Assembly: GCF_000012645.1 (NCBI RefSeq) | Contig: NC_007577.1 | Coordinates: forward strand, 310,001 to 374,000 | Direction: 5' to 3' | Length of the DNA: 64,000 nucleotides | Origin: Prochlorococcus marinus str. MIT 9312 | Lineage (GTDB): Bacteria > Cyanobacteriota > Cyanobacteriia > PCC-6307 > Cyanobiaceae | Shown: in pieces, positions 31,259-40,197 of the stretch | Layout of the letters: the number at the start of each line of letters is the position of its first letter | Numbering within the stretch: position 1 is the first letter of the stretch | Position numbers and translations under genes: made by a program | Notes under the pieces: generated by a model | Databases searched by the model: none | The model's input: the letters and a program-made list of their open reading frames with translations, nothing else | Told to the model about the DNA's origin: nothing

Positions 31259-32209
31259 ATGAAAGATCAAGTCTTGTTTCCGAAAATTGAATTACGTGAA
31301 AAGGGTTTTTTACAAGTTAGTGATATTCATACTATTTATTGGGAAAGATCTGGCAATCCAAATGGAAAGAAAATACTGGTAATTCATGGAGGTCCAGGAG
31401 GAGGAAGTCAACCAAGATATAGAAGATACTTTGATCCAGATAAATTCGATATTATTCAATTTGACCAAAGAGGGTGCGGTTCCTCAACTCCTTTCTCCGA
31501 ATTAAAAGAAAATACGACTAATCATTTAGTTGATGATATTGAGAAATTAAGAATTTTATTTAAAATAGATAGTTGGAATTTGTTTGGTGGATCTTGGGGC
31601 TCAACACTTTCACTTATATATGCAATTAAAAATCCCAAAAGAGTTATGAGCTTAACTTTGCGAGGAATATTTTTATGTAGAAAGTTTGAATTATTATGGT
31701 TCTATCAATATGGTGCAAGTGAGATATTCCCCGATGAATTTGAAGAATATATTTCTTTAATACCAAAAAAAGAAAGAAATGATTTGATAAGTTCTTTTTA
31801 TAAATATCTAACATCTTCAGATGTGAAGCTTAGATCAAGAGCAGCAGCAGCTTGGACAAAATGGGAACTTTCAACTAGTCATTTAATAAATAAAAAATTT
31901 GATTTTGGTAAGTCCCAAGTTAATTCTTTTTCAGATGCCTTTGCGAGGATCGAATGTCATTATTTTATTAATAATATTTTCTTAGAAGATGATTTTATTT
32001 TGAAAAATATAAAATCAATAGAATCGATACCAACAAAAATAATTCAAGGTAGATATGACGTCGTATGTCCTGTTAGGAGTGCTTGGGATTTAAATAAAAA
32101 ATTAAAGAATTCTGAATTAATTATTGTTAATGATGCTGGTCATTCAATGAGTGAAAAAGGTATTAGTATCGAATTAATAAAAGCTGTAAAAGGAATTGAA
32201 AATCTCTAA
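31259..32209 (+). CDS. pip: Proline iminopeptidase
   Basis: A 316-residue alpha/beta hydrolase of family S33. The oxyanion segment HGGPGGGS is at 43-50, DQRGCGSST at 69-77, the nucleophile Ser-112 in GGSWGS, the Asp in GRYDVVCP (about 267) and the His in AGHSMS (about 295). It releases N-terminal proline from peptides in the cytosol. Single-gene unit. Confidence 0.93.
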   Translation: MKDQVLFPKIELREKGFLQVSDIHTIYWERSGNPNGKKILVIHGGPGGGSQPRYRRYFDPDKFDIIQFDQRGCGSSTPFSELKENTTNHLVDDIEKLRILFKIDSWNLFGGSWGSTLSLIYAIKNPKRVMSLTLRGIFLCRKFELLWFYQYGASEIFPDEFEEYISLIPKKERNDLISSFYKYLTSSDVKLRSRAAAAWTKWELSTSHLINKKFDFGKSQVNSFSDAFARIECHYFINNIFLEDDFILKNIKSIESIPTKIIQGRYDVVCPVRSAWDLNKKLKNSELIIVNDAGHSMSEKGISIELIKAVKGIENL

Positions 32210-32232
32210 TAAAAAGAATATTTTTTTAAAAA

Positions 32233-32406
32233 TTAAAGGCCATTATCTTCAATATTTTGTGCAATACTCATAAGAAGTTCGACGATATCAGAATCTTCGC
32301 ATTGAGTATCTTCCTTAAGCAAAATGCACTCGTCTCTAATACTTACATTAGTACTCCACCATATACCCGAACTATTGGTATCGTCCCATTCAAACCTTTC
32401 AGACAT
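32233..32406 (-). CDS. Small acidic hypothetical protein (57 aa)
   Basis: MSERFEWDDTNSSGIWWSTN followed by VSIRDECILLKEDTQCEDSD and a helical end. Acidic and soluble with two Cys. Coding-like composition and clean limits. Convergent with the proline iminopeptidase gene. No domain recognised. Confidence 0.52.
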   Translation of the reverse strand: MSERFEWDDTNSSGIWWSTNVSIRDECILLKEDTQCEDSDIVELLMSIAQNIEDNGL

Positions 32407-32518
32407 AATTAATAGAATCTAATCAATACATTAAAGCTTTGCATTACTTCATCGTGGATTTATATAGTTAATTTCAAAATTAAAAAAAACTTTACTATTC
32501 AATAAAAGGAATCTTGAA

Positions 32519-32641
32519 ATGATTGACAATCAAATTGATATATCTAATTTTAGCTCGTATTGTATTTGCTTTTTCTTAGGAAAATTTTTTTATTATTTAT
32601 ATTTTTCTCACCCTTTTTCTATAGCTCAATTATGTAAATAG
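32519..32641 (+). CDS. Possible small hydrophobic protein (40 aa)
   Basis: MIDNQIDISNFSSYCIFCFF then a Phe/Tyr-rich hydrophobic stretch ending SIAQLCK. Rich in Phe and Cys, which can also arise by chance from T-rich DNA; low certainty. Confidence 0.3.
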   Translation: MIDNQIDISNFSSYCICFFLGKFFYYLYFSHPFSIAQLCK

Positions 32642-32800
32642 GCAAAATATCATTATATTTTATAGCCTTATAAAGAGCTTCGTTATCATACATTCTTAAG
32701 TCTATCTTAAAACATAAGATATTTATTTCTTTAAATCCTGGCAACTTAAGTTTAAGTATGTATGTACAAAATATAAAAGATTTTAGAATAACTAAAAATC

Positions 32801-32817
32801 AAAAAAAAAAAAAAAAA
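32801..32817 (+). repeat. Run of 17 A directly against the tenA start codon
   Basis: The last A is the A of the tenA ATG, so the run takes the place of the Shine-Dalgarno region. Such long homopolymers are prone to length change and could tune translation. It could also be a base-calling artefact in length. Confidence 0.85.
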
Positions 32818-33440
32818 TGAAAATAACAGAAAAACTTTGGGAGGATAATTATGAAATCGCTCTACTAAGTTTAAATACAAAATTTGTTCAAGGTTTAAAA
32901 ACTGGAAGACTGCCTAAAAATATTTTTCAAGAATATTTGGCTCAAGATTATTTCTTTTTAGAGACTTTTGCTAGGGCATATGGTCTTGCCGTTTCTAAAT
33001 CAAAAGATAAATATTCAATAAGGAAGTTAAGTGAACTTCTAATGGGTGTTTCAGAAGAGTTAATACTTCATGAAACTTATGCAAAAGAATGGGATATTGA
33101 TTTGTCTAATAACTATATAAAAAAAGCTACTAAAAATTATACAGATTTCCTTGATGATGTTTCCAAGAGACTTAGCTCCGTTGAAATAATGTTTGCAATG
33201 ACTCCATGTATGCGACTTTATGCTTGGATAGGAAAAAGGTTGTATGAAGAGGATTTTGATAATAAATACAAAGAATGGATAATTACTTACTCTGATGAGA
33301 ACTTTGAAAATTTAGCAAATTTACTCGAAAATCTTATTGAGACCAACAAAGAATCATATGATATTAATCAGGCAAAATATTTATACAAAAGAGCAATTGA
33401 ATTAGAATTAGATTTTTTTAATGCATATTCAGATTTCTAA
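32817..33440 (+). CDS. tenA: TenA-family thiaminase II
   Basis: A 207-residue all-helical TenA. DYFFLETFARAYGLA at 44-58 and MTPCMRLYAWIG at 128-139, where Cys-131 is the expected catalytic cysteine, mark the family. It hydrolyses aminopyrimidine products of thiamin breakdown to HMP, salvaged by ThiD, whose gene follows 50 bases downstream. No Shine-Dalgarno is present; a 17-A run precedes the ATG. I see no TPP riboswitch. Confidence 0.9.
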   Translation: MKITEKLWEDNYEIALLSLNTKFVQGLKTGRLPKNIFQEYLAQDYFFLETFARAYGLAVSKSKDKYSIRKLSELLMGVSEELILHETYAKEWDIDLSNNYIKKATKNYTDFLDDVSKRLSSVEIMFAMTPCMRLYAWIGKRLYEEDFDNKYKEWIITYSDENFENLANLLENLIETNKESYDINQAKYLYKRAIELELDFFNAYSDF

Positions 33441-33490
33441 TTTAAATTAAAATCTATTTATAGTACTTTTAAAGACGAGTTAATCAAATT

Positions 33491-34270
33491 ATGTATTCTA
33501 AAGTTGTACTTTCAATAGGAGGTAGTGACTCCGGAGGTGGAGCAGGTATACAAGCTGACCTAAGAACTTTTATGGCCCTTAAAGTACATGGATGTTCTGT
33601 TATTACATGTATTACTGCACAAAATAGTATTGCAGTTAATTGCGTTGAAGCAGTAGAAAAGAATACTTTATTAAGTCAGTTAGATACTTTATTTTCTGAT
33701 TTTGGCTTTGATGCTTTAAAAACTGGAATGTTACTAAATGAAGGGATAATCATTGATACTGCATCAAAATTAAATAAATATAAAATAACCAAAATTATTG
33801 ACCCAGTAATGGTTACAAGAACTGGTTCTAAATTACTGGAGGATTCTGCGATTAATGCTTATAAAAAATTCTTATTACCAATTGCGGATTTAGTAACTCC
33901 AAATATTTATGAAGCAAATCTACTTTCTGGTTTAGAAATAAGGAATAAAGAAGATATCGAAAATTCCGCAAGAAATATTATTAGTCTGGGAGCCAAGGCA
34001 GTACTTATAAAAGGTGGCGGTTTAAAAGAGATGAAAGGGAAAGATTTTTTTCTTGATTTAAATGGTAGAAAAAAATGGTTAATTAATAATTTTATAAATA
34101 CAAAAAATACCCATGGTAGTGGTTGTACTTTAAGTGCAGCTATTTGCGGTTACAAAGCTTTAGGTTTTGATCTACTTGACTCTATCCAAAAAGCAAAATT
34201 TTTTGTTGAAAAATCTTTAGAAAATTCTTACAAAATAGGATCTGGCCCTGGCCCCTTAGGTCATCATTAA
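33491..34270 (+). CDS. thiD: Hydroxymethylpyrimidine/phosphomethylpyrimidine kinase
   Basis: A 259-residue ribokinase-fold kinase: [19 protein letters not shown] at 8-26, [13 protein letters not shown] near 98-110, and the anion-hole motif [13 protein letters not shown] near 206-218. It phosphorylates HMP twice for thiamin synthesis. Together with TenA it gives pyrimidine salvage; thiE/thiC are not in this window. Confidence 0.94.
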   Translation: MYSKVVLSIGGSDSGGGAGIQADLRTFMALKVHGCSVITCITAQNSIAVNCVEAVEKNTLLSQLDTLFSDFGFDALKTGMLLNEGIIIDTASKLNKYKITKIIDPVMVTRTGSKLLEDSAINAYKKFLLPIADLVTPNIYEANLLSGLEIRNKEDIENSARNIISLGAKAVLIKGGGLKEMKGKDFFLDLNGRKKWLINNFINTKNTHGSGCTLSAAICGYKALGFDLLDSIQKAKFFVEKSLENSYKIGSGPGPLGHH

Positions 34271-34296
34271 TTAATTATTTATTTATGGAAGTGGAT

Positions 34297-34482
34297 TTAG
34301 AACCACCATTTTCTGTAGGGCTTTTTTAAAAATAAGATTTCTTCTGTCTCCCATCCACCCTCCAACCACTCAAGATGCTCAAGCAATAAAGACTCACTTT
34401 CCCTTTTGCTTAATTGCCCAATTCTATTTGCGATACCATCGAACCTTACTTTCATCAATTCCTCAATCTTGATGTTATTCAT
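34297..34482 (-). CDS. Small hypothetical protein (61 aa)
   Basis: MNNIKIEELMKVRFDGIANRIGQLSKRE then HLEWLEGGWETEEILFLKKP and WWF. Soluble with a Trp-rich end. Convergent with thiD. Looks like a picocyanobacterial family; no function known to me. Confidence 0.55.
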   Translation of the reverse strand: MNNIKIEELMKVRFDGIANRIGQLSKRESESLLLEHLEWLEGGWETEEILFLKKPYRKWWF

Positions 34483-34664
34483 AGGTTAAATAGTAAATTT
34501 TTTCTACTCAAACTTGTATAGATTTTCTTGTCAAGGATTTAATTTTATTTGTTTACGAGCAGTTCTTAAATATGTATTAAATACAACTTTTTGAAATAGA
34601 TAGTAATTAAGACTTATTCACATAGATTTAATTAAAGACTATTTTATATAAAAATACTTTTACT

Positions 34665-34808
34665 ATGAATAAAGAAGTAACAGAAAAACAAAAAACTATT
34701 TTAAACGTAGGCTATTGTGAGACTACCTCTGAATGGCTCAATAGAATTATTACTGAACTGGCAGATGAAAATAAGAATTTTGTAGACTTATCAGTTATTT
34801 GCGCTTAA
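34665..34808 (+). CDS. Small hypothetical protein (47 aa)
   Basis: MNKEVTEKQKTILNVGYCET then TSEWLNRIITELADENKNFV and DLSVICA. Clean ATG and stop in an otherwise empty gap; amphipathic helix in the middle. Function unknown. Confidence 0.45.
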   Translation: MNKEVTEKQKTILNVGYCETTSEWLNRIITELADENKNFVDLSVICA

Positions 34809-34891
34809 GTTTTAGAAAACTTAATTTATTTTTGAGTTACTTTCGGGTTTCTATTTCTCATTAAGAGTTAAATTAAAGATGTTTTTGTTAA

Positions 34892-35359
34892 GTGAATCCT
34901 AATCAAAAAAATATAGAAATAATTAAACATTTTAATTTATCTCCGCATCCTGAAGGTGGATGGTTTAGGGAGATAGTAAGGAGTAAGAGTTCTCTAATAA
35001 GGGAAGATGGTCAAAGTAGAAACTTCATTACGGGAATTTACTATCTTTTGGATAGAGACGCAAAAAGTGCTTGGCATAGAGTAAAAAATGCAGATGAGAT
35101 TTGGATTTATCTTAGGGGTGATCCACTGCAATTATGGTGTCTAGATAATGATAATAAGTTAATAAGAAATTTAATTTTAGATTCCAATAATCCAGTAGAA
35201 ATGATTCCATCTGGATATTGGCAAGCTGCAAAAAGTAGAGGAGAATTTACTTTGGTGAGTTGTTGTGTTGGGCCTGGGTTTGATTTTAAGGATTTTGAAT
35301 TGCTCAGAAATACAAATCATACTTCTAGGTTAGATAAAGCAATTAATGACCTTATTTAA
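34892..35359 (+). CDS. Cupin-fold protein (DUF985/cupin_5 type)
   Basis: GTG start; 155 residues. SPHPEGGWFREIVRS (about 14-28), FITGIYYLLDRDAKSAWHRV (about 44-63), DEIWIYLRGDPLQLW and GPGFDFKDFELL reproduce the DUF985 pattern, a small double-stranded beta-helix that may bind a metal or sugar nucleotide. No reaction can be assigned. Confidence 0.85.
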   Translation: MNPNQKNIEIIKHFNLSPHPEGGWFREIVRSKSSLIREDGQSRNFITGIYYLLDRDAKSAWHRVKNADEIWIYLRGDPLQLWCLDNDNKLIRNLILDSNNPVEMIPSGYWQAAKSRGEFTLVSCCVGPGFDFKDFELLRNTNHTSRLDKAINDLI

Positions 35360-35430
35360 GACATTTGTTCGTTTATGGGTTATCAAATTTTGCTTTAGAT
35401 TTATAGGGTTACTTTATTGATTTATAAGTA

Positions 35431-35808
35431 ATGAGTCAAAATTCTGTCAAAACAATTGGTATCAGTGATGAATCAAGAAAAGATTCATCCTTAGTTTATT
35501 TAAATCAGGTAGATGGATTAAAAGGCATACTAAATAGGGATTTTGAAGAGTGGTCGAATTTTGATGGTTGGGAAAGTATTTCAGTTCAGCAATGGATTTT
35601 TTCTAGGTCTTTGGAGGTTTACAGAGGTATGAAAATTGATATTAAATGCGATTGTTGTGAACATATTGATTGTATTTCAAATGATTTTGTGAACATTAAA
35701 CAAGAAAAATGCTTTGGTAAAAAAAGTGCTTACATGATTGAAAAAGTTGTAGATGAAATTGTATCAGCTAAGGCAAGAAGAGAAAGTGATGGAACATATT
35801 CTGCATAA
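35431..35808 (+). CDS. Hypothetical protein with a Cys cluster (125 aa)
   Basis: The notable segment is IDIKCDCCEHIDC near residues 71-83, with four Cys that could bind a metal; one more Cys lies downstream. The rest is mixed helix/strand with a Ser/Arg-rich end. I do not recognise the family. Confidence 0.55.
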   Translation: MSQNSVKTIGISDESRKDSSLVYLNQVDGLKGILNRDFEEWSNFDGWESISVQQWIFSRSLEVYRGMKIDIKCDCCEHIDCISNDFVNIKQEKCFGKKSAYMIEKVVDEIVSAKARRESDGTYSA

Positions 35809-35843
35809 GATTCATAAATATCTGTGAAATGAAGAATATTTCC

Positions 35844-36026
35844 TTACCATTGGAAATTATCAGAAGAACCAATTGTTAAATTTCTAGTAGAAAGTTTATG
35901 GAACTTATCGTGTACCGAATTACTGAACTCCTTTTCATCTGAGTAATCAAAAAGGTCTAGGGGGTCGATATTTTCATCGAACCATGCATCATATTCAATA
36001 TGGTTAGGTTCAGCAAAATAACTCAT
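35844..36026 (-). CDS. Small acidic hypothetical protein (60 aa)
   Basis: MSYFAEPNHIEYDAWFDENI then DPLDLFDYSDEKEFSNSVHD: very acidic N-terminal half with many aromatics. Soluble. Convergent with the Cys-cluster gene. No domain recognised. Confidence 0.5.
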   Translation of the reverse strand: MSYFAEPNHIEYDAWFDENIDPLDLFDYSDEKEFSNSVHDKFHKLSTRNLTIGSSDNFQW

Positions 36027-36177
36027 ATCTAATTAATAGCTACCAAAAAACATATAAAAGGTACATCTGATACCAAATAATAATTATTTTTTAAATTGGT
36101 TATTTATAAATTAATTTTGATAATAGTTGTTCTATAGATAATCTATACATATAAGATTCTTCCTGAATTTAAAGGTC

Positions 36178-37032
36178 ATGATAGATCTGAAAAGAAATAG
36201 TAAAAAGGAAACTGTAAAAGCTACTGGATTAAGAACACGAGCATCTTCTTCTTACTCTCCCAATCAGAAAAAAGATTTTAAAATTAGTAGAGGAAGGTTT
36301 TCTAATTTTTTAACCTGCAAAAGATGTTTTTACTTGGACAGAGTGAAAGGTTTAGATCCACCAGGAACACCAGGATGGACTTTAAATGAGACTACTGATT
36401 TACTTTTAAAAAAAGAGTTTGATTATTGTCGAGACAGACAAATTCCTCATAGATTATTTATTGAAAATGATTTAAGTCATCTAGTTCCTTTCGATCATCC
36501 GGAAATAGATGACTGGCGTAATTCTCTCCACAAAGGATTAATGCTTCGTCATAAAAATACAAACATCATTTTGACTGGAGGAGTTGATGATATCTGGCAG
36601 CACAAGATTACAAAACAATTAATAGTTGTTGATTACAAATCTCAGGCAAAACTTGGAAGAGTAGATAAACAGGATTATCTTGATGATCCATATCATGAGG
36701 GTTATAAAATTCAAATGGATTTCTATGCCTATCTTCTAAAGGGGATGGGATTTGATGTTCATAAAACATCTTATTTTTTAGTTTGTAATGCAAAAAGAGA
36801 TGAAGAGGAATTCAATAAAAGAATGAATTTTGACGAATATTTAGTTCCCTATGATTGGAATATTGATTGGATTGAAAAAGAAATAGATTCAATGGTCTCT
36901 TTGATGAATAATAATCAGATCCCGGAACCAAATTCATCCTGTAAAAACTGCGCTTATTCTGAGCAATATGCCAAGTTAGTTTGTAATCCTGTGAAAGATG
37001 ATAGTGAAGAGATTCAAGGGAATCTTTTCTAG
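36178..37032 (+). CDS. PD-(D/E)XK nuclease-family protein, Cas4/RecB-like, with Cys cluster
   Basis: The nuclease core is GGVDDIWQHKITKQLIVVDYKSQ (about 134-156): Asp-137 and Asp-152-x-Lys-154. Cys-47 and Cys-50 (TCKRC) and a C-terminal CKNC...C group near 255-270 suggest an iron-sulphur cluster as in Cas4/AddB nucleases. No CRISPR array or other cas gene is nearby. It may be a general DNA end-processing enzyme and could be part of the stable genome bordering the island. Confidence 0.75.
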   Translation: MIDLKRNSKKETVKATGLRTRASSSYSPNQKKDFKISRGRFSNFLTCKRCFYLDRVKGLDPPGTPGWTLNETTDLLLKKEFDYCRDRQIPHRLFIENDLSHLVPFDHPEIDDWRNSLHKGLMLRHKNTNIILTGGVDDIWQHKITKQLIVVDYKSQAKLGRVDKQDYLDDPYHEGYKIQMDFYAYLLKGMGFDVHKTSYFLVCNAKRDEEEFNKRMNFDEYLVPYDWNIDWIEKEIDSMVSLMNNNQIPEPNSSCKNCAYSEQYAKLVCNPVKDDSEEIQGNLF

Positions 37033-37129
37033 TCTAATTTTGTCTATAAGGTATCTGCAATCAGATAATTTAATTGATTGACAGTCGATCTACAATTAAG
37101 GAGTAATTAGCTCTTTATGAATTTTTAAA

Positions 37130-37243
37130 ATGAAAGAATTCTTGGAAAAGTTCTTTGATCTATGTAGGGAATATCAGGAAGAAATACCACCTAAAAAGAT
37201 GGCAGAGATATTAAGAGATTATGCTGATAGGCTTGATGGATAA
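37130..37243 (+). CDS. Small helical protein (37 aa)
   Basis: MKEFLEKFFDLCREYQEEIP then PKKMAEILRDYADRLDG: two amphipathic helices. It ends 12 bases before the DUF4268-like nuclease gene and may be translated with it. Confidence 0.5.
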   Translation: MKEFLEKFFDLCREYQEEIPPKKMAEILRDYADRLDG

Positions 37244-37255
37244 TAGGTTGTAGAA

Positions 37256-38167
37256 ATGAGTATTAAATTAGGAAAACTTAAAAATGTAAATCTTAGAGAA
37301 GCTTGGAGTCATGAAGCTCAAGATTTCACTCCTTGGCTTGCAGATAATCTTGAATATCTATCTAACGAAATAGGAATTCAATTAGAACTTGAAGGGCAAG
37401 AAGTAAAAGTAGAATCTTTTTCAGCAGATATCATTGCTATAGATCCACAGAATGATAGGAGAATATTAATTGAAAATCAATTAGAAAAGACAGATCATAC
37501 TCACTTAGGACAAATTCTTACTTATCTTGCAGGTTTAGAAGCAGAAGTAATTATATGGGTAGCAAGTAGTTTCAGAGAACCTCACCTATCAGCAATTAAA
37601 TGGCTTAATGAGAACACAGTAGAACCTTTTTCCTTTTTTGCTGTGCAAGTAAAGGCTGTTCAAATTGATAATTCTTCGATTGCTCCAATGTTTGAAACAG
37701 TAGCCAAGCCAAATAGTTGGGATAGAAAAATCAAGAATAAAGTAAGAGCAGTTGGAGAACAAAGTGAATTATCCAAATGGAGATTTGCATTTTGGCAGAG
37801 ATTGATTGAAATTTATCCTGAACAAGAAAATTATGAATCTTTGAAGTCAACTAGCTCTCGTTGGAGAAATGTCCCTAACTCAAATTTTGTAGTATCAATT
37901 TATTTAGCAAAAAAATGTGTTGGAATTTTTATAAGGGGGATAAGGAATGCCGATTCAGAAGATGTATATAGACAGCTCGAACCCCATCAGGATGCCTTGG
38001 AAAAATATTTGGGATCTTCAATAGGTGAAGGAGATAAGTCTAGAGGAGTATTCTTCCATCAAAAATCAGATGGAGATTTGATCAATAACAGTAACTGGGA
38101 AGATAAGCTGAATTGGTTAGCTAAAATGCAAGAATTATACGTTTCTACCTTGGAAGAAATAATTTAA
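37256..38167 (+). CDS. PD-(D/E)XK nuclease-like protein with C-terminal DUF4268-like domain
   Basis: The 303 residues have an N-terminal restriction-endonuclease fold: FSADIIAIDPQNDRRILIENQ, with Asp-58 and Glu-73-x-Gln-75, then a Leu-rich LGQILTYLAGLEAEVIIWVA helix-strand. The C-terminal part (KWRFAFWQRL..., about 188-300) resembles DUF4268. Such proteins are scattered in defence islands and genomes and may act as solitary nucleases. No methylase or helicase is directly attached. Confidence 0.75.
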   Translation: MSIKLGKLKNVNLREAWSHEAQDFTPWLADNLEYLSNEIGIQLELEGQEVKVESFSADIIAIDPQNDRRILIENQLEKTDHTHLGQILTYLAGLEAEVIIWVASSFREPHLSAIKWLNENTVEPFSFFAVQVKAVQIDNSSIAPMFETVAKPNSWDRKIKNKVRAVGEQSELSKWRFAFWQRLIEIYPEQENYESLKSTSSRWRNVPNSNFVVSIYLAKKCVGIFIRGIRNADSEDVYRQLEPHQDALEKYLGSSIGEGDKSRGVFFHQKSDGDLINNSNWEDKLNWLAKMQELYVSTLEEII

Positions 38168-38180
38168 TTTACTTAAATTT

Positions 38181-38684
38181 TCATTCATCCCTATTTTTAC
38201 CTTCTAATAATTTTCTTTGTAGTTGGTGAAGTTGCCGGATAGTTTTAGTTTTAAATGCTTTTTGCATTGCTTCTTCGCCATTGCCACCATGCTCCCATAC
38301 TTTATTTCTTAATCTTGCTGCCTGTTGGCTTTGAATTACAAAATCCCCTTGCATCCATTTTCTGCCATTGAAATATGATGAGTCATCTATTGGCGGCATT
38401 ATCTCTGCATCTTTTCTCATATAAACTTCTAAACTGCACCTCTTTTTACTACACACATATTTAGGCTCTGGGCAATGATAAATATTGCCATCTTTATGGT
38501 CAATAACTTCTACAAAAGGAGGTAGACAACATCCTCTACAGTCATACCTCCCAGTATCATCCCAGACCTTTTGAGTTGGCATGCCATAAACAACAATTAA
38601 AAAATTTCTATTACCGCACTCAGGGCAAACAGAAGGTTTACCGCTCCTAATGATTCTTTTTGGCTTGCCTCTTTTCACCATCAC
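38181..38684 (-). CDS. Zinc-ribbon-rich hypothetical protein (167 aa)
   Basis: CPECGNRN at about 19-26 and YDCRGCC at about 47-53 make one ribbon; HCPEPKYVCSKKRC near 69-82 may add another. The C-terminal half is helical and basic (SQQAARLRNKVW, KTIRQLHQLQRKL). Its start overlaps the upstream small gene's stop by 4 bases. A nucleic-acid binding role is an inference from the zinc ribbons and charge. Confidence 0.6.
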   Translation of the reverse strand: MMVKRGKPKRIIRSGKPSVCPECGNRNFLIVVYGMPTQKVWDDTGRYDCRGCCLPPFVEVIDHKDGNIYHCPEPKYVCSKKRCSLEVYMRKDAEIMPPIDDSSYFNGRKWMQGDFVIQSQQAARLRNKVWEHGGNGEEAMQKAFKTKTIRQLHQLQRKLLEGKNRDE

Positions 38685-38875
38685 ATGAAATCGTTCAACA
38701 TACGATTCCAGTCAACTACTCCACCATCTTTTTTTGTCTCTTGATCTAGCTTGCGTAATTCTTTTCTTACTTCTTGCATCTCTTTGGAGTATTTATGATC
38801 ATTTTTTGCGTAAGGATCATTCGTGTAATTACCAATAGTTTCTCTTGTAAATAGTTCCATAGTTTTGCTGATCAA
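38681..38875 (-). CDS. Small charged hypothetical protein (64 aa)
   Basis: MISKTMELFTRETIGNYTND then a Lys/Glu-rich helix (KEMQEVRKELRKLDQETKKD) and WNRMLNDFM. Stop/start overlap (ATGA) with the zinc-ribbon gene shows a two-gene operon. The Met at residue 6 is another possible start. Confidence 0.55.
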   Translation of the reverse strand: MISKTMELFTRETIGNYTNDPYAKNDHKYSKEMQEVRKELRKLDQETKKDGGVVDWNRMLNDFM

Positions 38876-39114
38876 GATTGTCTATTTTGAATGCTTTTTT
38901 AGTTCTAAATAACTTTTCTCATAATACAAATATACTTCTTGCGAACAATTATTTCATTTGGCAATATAAGTAACCGACTCCAAAATTGGCACATCAACAT
39001 AAGATGTTTCCATTAATGGCCAGATAGAACTGAAGGAATAAAAGTCAGGGATTTTTATAATATTTTTCTTTCGGTTCAGCTGTTAAAAAGCTCCTACACA
39101 CATACTGATAAACA

Positions 39115-39897
39115 ATGAAAATTATTAATAGACTCAGGTCGCTGCCAGGCGATTCTCTGGGCGTTATACGCCGCACTCCGCCACTTGTTTTCGCAATGGC
39201 TGTCTTATCTCTTGGAGGATTTATAGGCGCCTCCACGGTCCTTGTGAGAGGGTTCAGAACGGTTGAGAATACTATCACTGTTACCGGTGCAAGTACTGAA
39301 AGTTTTGAGAGTGATATTGCAAAATGGTCAGTACAGGTAAAGACCTCAGGTAAAACCCAGATTGACTCATTTACCAAGCATAAACAGTCCATTAATAAGA
39401 CAATGGAATTCCTTAAAGCCAATGGAATTGATGATGGTGTAAAGCAGGATGTTTATCTTGGACCTGCGAGTATCAGTGAATATAAAACAAGGAATCCCAA
39501 GACTAATGAAATCATTAGAACTGAATGGATTACTTATCAGAATATTGAGATTGAAAGTAGGGATGTTTATAACATCCAGAAGACTCACAGTCAGATAACA
39601 GAATTGCTTGGTAAAGGTTTAAGGGTTAAACCGAGCCGCCCTGAATTCACCTATTCAAAACTGGCTGATAAACGCGTTGACATGCTTGCTAAGGCAGCAA
39701 AGGATGCAAGAGTTAGGGCTGAAGCTATTGCTCTTCAGGCAGGCTCTGAAGTAGGTGGTTTAAAGAGAGTGAACACCGGTGTTTTTCAGATAACAGTTCC
39801 GAATTCCACGAAGGTAAGCAGCTGGGGTTCTTATGACACTTCAACTATCAAGAAAGACATCACTGCAGTTATGGGAGTGACTTTCGCTGTTAAGTGA
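39115..39897 (+). CDS. SIMPL-domain (DUF541) protein with membrane anchor
   Basis: One hydrophobic segment (about 23-45, PPLVFAMAVLSLGGFIGAST) is followed by a periplasmic SIMPL domain (TITVTGASTESFESDIAKW; C-terminal DARVRAEAIALQAGSEVGGL). SIMPL proteins are exported and of unclear function, in some cases linked to outer-membrane or oxidative stress. The gene is visibly richer in G and C than its neighbours, a sign of later acquisition. Confidence 0.83.
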   Translation: MKIINRLRSLPGDSLGVIRRTPPLVFAMAVLSLGGFIGASTVLVRGFRTVENTITVTGASTESFESDIAKWSVQVKTSGKTQIDSFTKHKQSINKTMEFLKANGIDDGVKQDVYLGPASISEYKTRNPKTNEIIRTEWITYQNIEIESRDVYNIQKTHSQITELLGKGLRVKPSRPEFTYSKLADKRVDMLAKAAKDARVRAEAIALQAGSEVGGLKRVNTGVFQITVPNSTKVSSWGSYDTSTIKKDITAVMGVTFAVK

Positions 39898-39901
39898 TGA
39901 C

Positions 39902-39997
39902 TTAGGGAGTCTTCTTTTTGCCTTTAAGAATCATCAGCAAAGGCAGACCAATAAGCATCAGACTCCCATCAATTAATAAAAAAGTATTCAGATTCAT
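39902..39997 (-). CDS. Small membrane protein (31 aa)
   Basis: MNLNTFLLIDGSLMLIGLPL continues hydrophobic and ends KGKKKTP. Its ATG overlaps the stop of the 67-residue gene upstream (TCAT on the plus strand), so the pair is translationally coupled. Confidence 0.5.
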   Translation of the reverse strand: MNLNTFLLIDGSLMLIGLPLLMILKGKKKTP

Positions 39998-40197
39998 TTA
40001 TCCATTCCTTCGGGGGTATCCCAATTAAGGGGTATCCCTTTTTTAAATGGTTCTTTTTTCATATCATCCATCTCTTTTCTGATTTTGTTGTAGTAGGCCA
40101 ACTCTTCAGGATCATCAGAACCTAGACCATAATTCATGGTCGCTGCAAGATAAATCCTATGCATCCGGTATGACGATAGTGGCATTACTGAAGACAA
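39994..40197 (-). CDS. Small hypothetical protein (67 aa)
   Basis: MSSVMPLSSYRMHRIYLAATMNYGLGSDDPEELAYYN then KIRKEMDDMKKEPFKKGIPL. Charged and soluble; coupled to the small membrane protein after it. No domain recognised. Confidence 0.5.
   Translation of the reverse strand: MSSVMPLSSYRMHRIYLAATMNYGLGSDDPEELAYYNKIRKEMDDMKKEPFKKGIPLNWDTPEGMDK

Noticed and set aside
32642-32816. TPP riboswitch before tenA-thiD
   Set aside because: No CTGAGA-type thi-box elements could be seen in the upstream region.
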